The notes beneath the pieces were generated by a model. That model made no database searches and was not told where the DNA came from. It saw only the letters and a program-made list of their open reading frames with translations. Shown here one piece after another: positions 62,320 to 64,000 of a DNA stretch of 64,000 bases (within the stretch, counting starts at the first letter, position 1; the number at the start of each line of letters is the position of its first letter). The translations under genes were made by a program, and so were the position numbers. Where the stretch lies: the NCBI GenBank assembly GCA_012103535.1, contig WLWQ01000002.1, forward strand, positions 434,001 through 498,000, given 5' to 3'. The stretch comes from Pseudomonadales bacterium. GTDB taxonomy: Bacteria > Pseudomonadota > Gammaproteobacteria > Pseudomonadales > Pseudohongiellaceae.

Positions 62320-63954
62320 TTATCTTAAATCCGGCAACTGATAACCTTCTTTATCCAGTCGTGCCCGTATCGTTTTCTTATCGATTTTACCAGTAGAGGT
62401 CAACGGAATGTTGTCTGTTGAAATTACTTCATCTGGAAGCTGCCATTTCGCGAATATACTACTGCAATGATCGATGACTGCATCCGGATTCAGTTCTGAA
62501 CCTTCATTCATGATTACCAAAGCCACAGGACGCTCATCCCATTTCGGATGAGGCTGAGCCACTACTGCAGCCTGGGCAACATCTGGCATAGCAACAATGT
62601 GGTTTTCCAGATCAACCGAAGAAATCCATTCACCACCTGACTTAATCAAGTCCTTGGATCGATCCGAAATAATGATGTACTGCTCGGAATCAATCTTGGC
62701 GACATCACCGGTTACCAACCACCCGTCATGAAATTTATCTGGTTGTGGATCATTAAAGTACTCGGCGGCAATCCAGGGACCTCTAATGCAGAGTTCACCA
62801 ACCGCTTCACCATCATGGGGAAGTCGATTCCATTCTTCATCAAAAATTTCAATTTCCAATCCAGCCATGGCTAAACCCGCCTTGGCAACATTTTCAAATT
62901 GCTCGTCTTCCGACATAGTAATCTGCGAACGTTTGGAAACCTTACGTGAAAGTGTGCCGAGTGGGTTTGTTTCTGTCATTCCCCAGCCCTGAATCATCTC
63001 GACGTTATATTTGTCCCAATACCAGCGCATCATCTCAACAGGAGGCGCTGAGCCGCCACAGGTCATCCTGCCAAGAATGCTGAGGTCATGCTTATCTGGA
63101 TTGGCTTCCAATGCTGCGCGCACCCCTTGCCAGATCGTTGGCACACCTGCGGATACAGTTACTTCTTCTTCCTCCATCAGTTTCAGGAACACATCTGGCA
63201 ACATGAAGCGATGTGGCATTACTTGCTTACAGCCAAGCATGGATGCTGCAAATGGCAAGCCCCATCCCATGGCATGAAACATAGGCACAATGCCTAACAG
63301 TGAATCCAGTGAAGACAGTCCCATTGAATCAGTCAGCGATTCGGTCAAGGTATGCAGGTAAGTAGACCGATTGGTGTACATCACTCCCTTGGGTTTGCCA
63401 GTAGTCCCTGAGGTATAACAGAGGCCCATCGGTGAGTTCTCATCAATTTCAGGCCAATCGTATACGGTGGGCTGGTCCTTAATAAAATCATCGTAATCGA
63501 TCTGATTTTTAAATGAGCTTTCGCCGCCTTCGCCATGGCGGCAAATTACCAGCAGTTCAACGCAGGGAATCTTGTCCCACAATGGTTCTAGCAGAGGCAA
63601 CAAATCTTCATCAGCGAATATAACTTTGTCACAGGCGTGATTAATGATGTATTCCAGATCGGCTGGTGAAAGTCGGATATTCAAGGTATGCAGCACGGAG
63701 CCCATAGATGGAACGCCCTGATAAAGCTCCAGGTGGTAGTAGTTATTCCACATAAAACTACCGATGCGATCACCCACTTCTACCCCATGGTTTTTTAGTG
63801 CGTGAGCAACTTGATTCGCTCGATCCCAGGTTTGTTTCAGTGTTTGCCTGTGGGTACCTTCAGCTTGCTGAGTCACTACTTCAATGTCTGGATCCAGGAT
63901 TGCTCCTCGTCCAAGAATTTTCGACATCAGCAGAGGCGTTTGTTGCATTGTCAT
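62320..63954 (-). CDS. Long-chain fatty acid--CoA ligase family protein (AMP-forming)
   Basis: A 544-residue acyl-CoA synthetase. The AMP-binding P-loop is [17 protein letters not shown], followed by [56 protein letters not shown] and the C-terminal STGKIDKK with the catalytic Lys. Similar to medium/long-chain fatty-acyl-CoA ligases (AlkK-like). It feeds CoA esters to the beta-oxidation genes encoded just upstream in the window. The start ATG at 63954 precedes [14 protein letters not shown], as in homologues. Confidence 0.92.
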   Translation of the reverse strand: MTMQQTPLLMSKILGRGAILDPDIEVVTQQAEGTHRQTLKQTWDRANQVAHALKNHGVEVGDRIGSFMWNNYYHLELYQGVPSMGSVLHTLNIRLSPADLEYIINHACDKVIFADEDLLPLLEPLWDKIPCVELLVICRHGEGGESSFKNQIDYDDFIKDQPTVYDWPEIDENSPMGLCYTSGTTGKPKGVMYTNRSTYLHTLTESLTDSMGLSSLDSLLGIVPMFHAMGWGLPFAASMLGCKQVMPHRFMLPDVFLKLMEEEEVTVSAGVPTIWQGVRAALEANPDKHDLSILGRMTCGGSAPPVEMMRWYWDKYNVEMIQGWGMTETNPLGTLSRKVSKRSQITMSEDEQFENVAKAGLAMAGLEIEIFDEEWNRLPHDGEAVGELCIRGPWIAAEYFNDPQPDKFHDGWLVTGDVAKIDSEQYIIISDRSKDLIKSGGEWISSVDLENHIVAMPDVAQAAVVAQPHPKWDERPVALVIMNEGSELNPDAVIDHCSSIFAKWQLPDEVISTDNIPLTSTGKIDKKTIRARLDKEGYQLPDLR

Positions 63955-64000
63955 TCCTGTCTTCTCCCGTATTACTTATTGGTCTCTGGATAAGGTGCGG

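Overview
The window looks like a chromosomal stretch of a gammaproteobacterium with affinities to Pseudomonadales/Cellvibrionales-type marine lineages. Evidence: a tryptophan block (rpe-trpE-trpG-trpD-trpC) followed by a Crp/Vfr homologue and an OsmC gene, a Coq7 hydroxylase, the block purD-purH-fis-dusB-(zinc ribbon/DUF3426)-prmA-accC-accB-aroQ-(dsbD-like) in the order I recall from Pseudomonas, and fabAB. Base composition is moderate, by eye mid-40s % GC. This placement is an inference from gene content, not a computed phylogeny.

Layout. 1-8.8 kb, plus strand mostly: murein-sugar recycling (end of amgK, murU), a J-domain protein, rpe and the trp operon, dgkA, a convergent crp/vfr, OsmC and a methyltransferase. 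8.8-21.8 kb, minus strand: one long housekeeping run (coq7, purD, purH, fis, dusB, DUF3426, prmA, accC, accB, aroQ, a one-domain DsbD-like protein, fabB, fabA). 22-24.9 kb: GDP-mannose supply (manC, manB), with a severely deleted galU remnant exactly between them. 24.9-29.7 kb: a tight same-strand run of ten small single-domain genes plus PhzF. 29.7-33.9 kb: GNAT, pgi, a sterol-desaturase-type hydroxylase, an acyltransferase. 33.95-40.3 kb: an intact tRNA-Thr followed by two decayed tRNA-Thr copies, the second of which appears split by about 5.8 kb carrying an AraC-type regulator and an HlyD/ABC/FtsX/FtsX exporter. 40.3-44 kb: a sigma factor, a membrane protein with a CXXCH motif and a large FtsX-type permease. 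44.3-64 kb: GST, two CaiB/BaiF CoA-transferase-family genes, SAICAR synthetase, an S9 peptidase lipoprotein, an AGCS symporter, small secreted/membrane proteins, a degenerate GGDEF protein, a fatty-acid oxidation set (SDR, thiolase, acyl-CoA dehydrogenase, acyl-CoA ligase) and a formylglycine-generating-enzyme-like protein.

The most notable observations are genetic lesions and repeat structure rather than a new catalytic system. These are: galU reduced to its first about 15 and last about 24 codons but still stop/start-overlapped with manC and manB; prmA with an in-frame TAA at codon 41; an AraC regulator with an in-frame TAG at codon 100; a GNAT gene with a probable frameshift; a tandem tRNA-Thr pseudogene array that brackets the ABC exporter cassette; an ERIC-like palindrome between purH and purD; paired homologous hairpins upstream of the thiolase gene; and a sigma factor paired with a membrane protein bearing a possible haem-c site. 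Single-base lesions could be assembly errors; the galU deletion and the tRNA array are harder to explain that way.

No CRISPR array, integrase, transposase, phage gene or rRNA was recognised.
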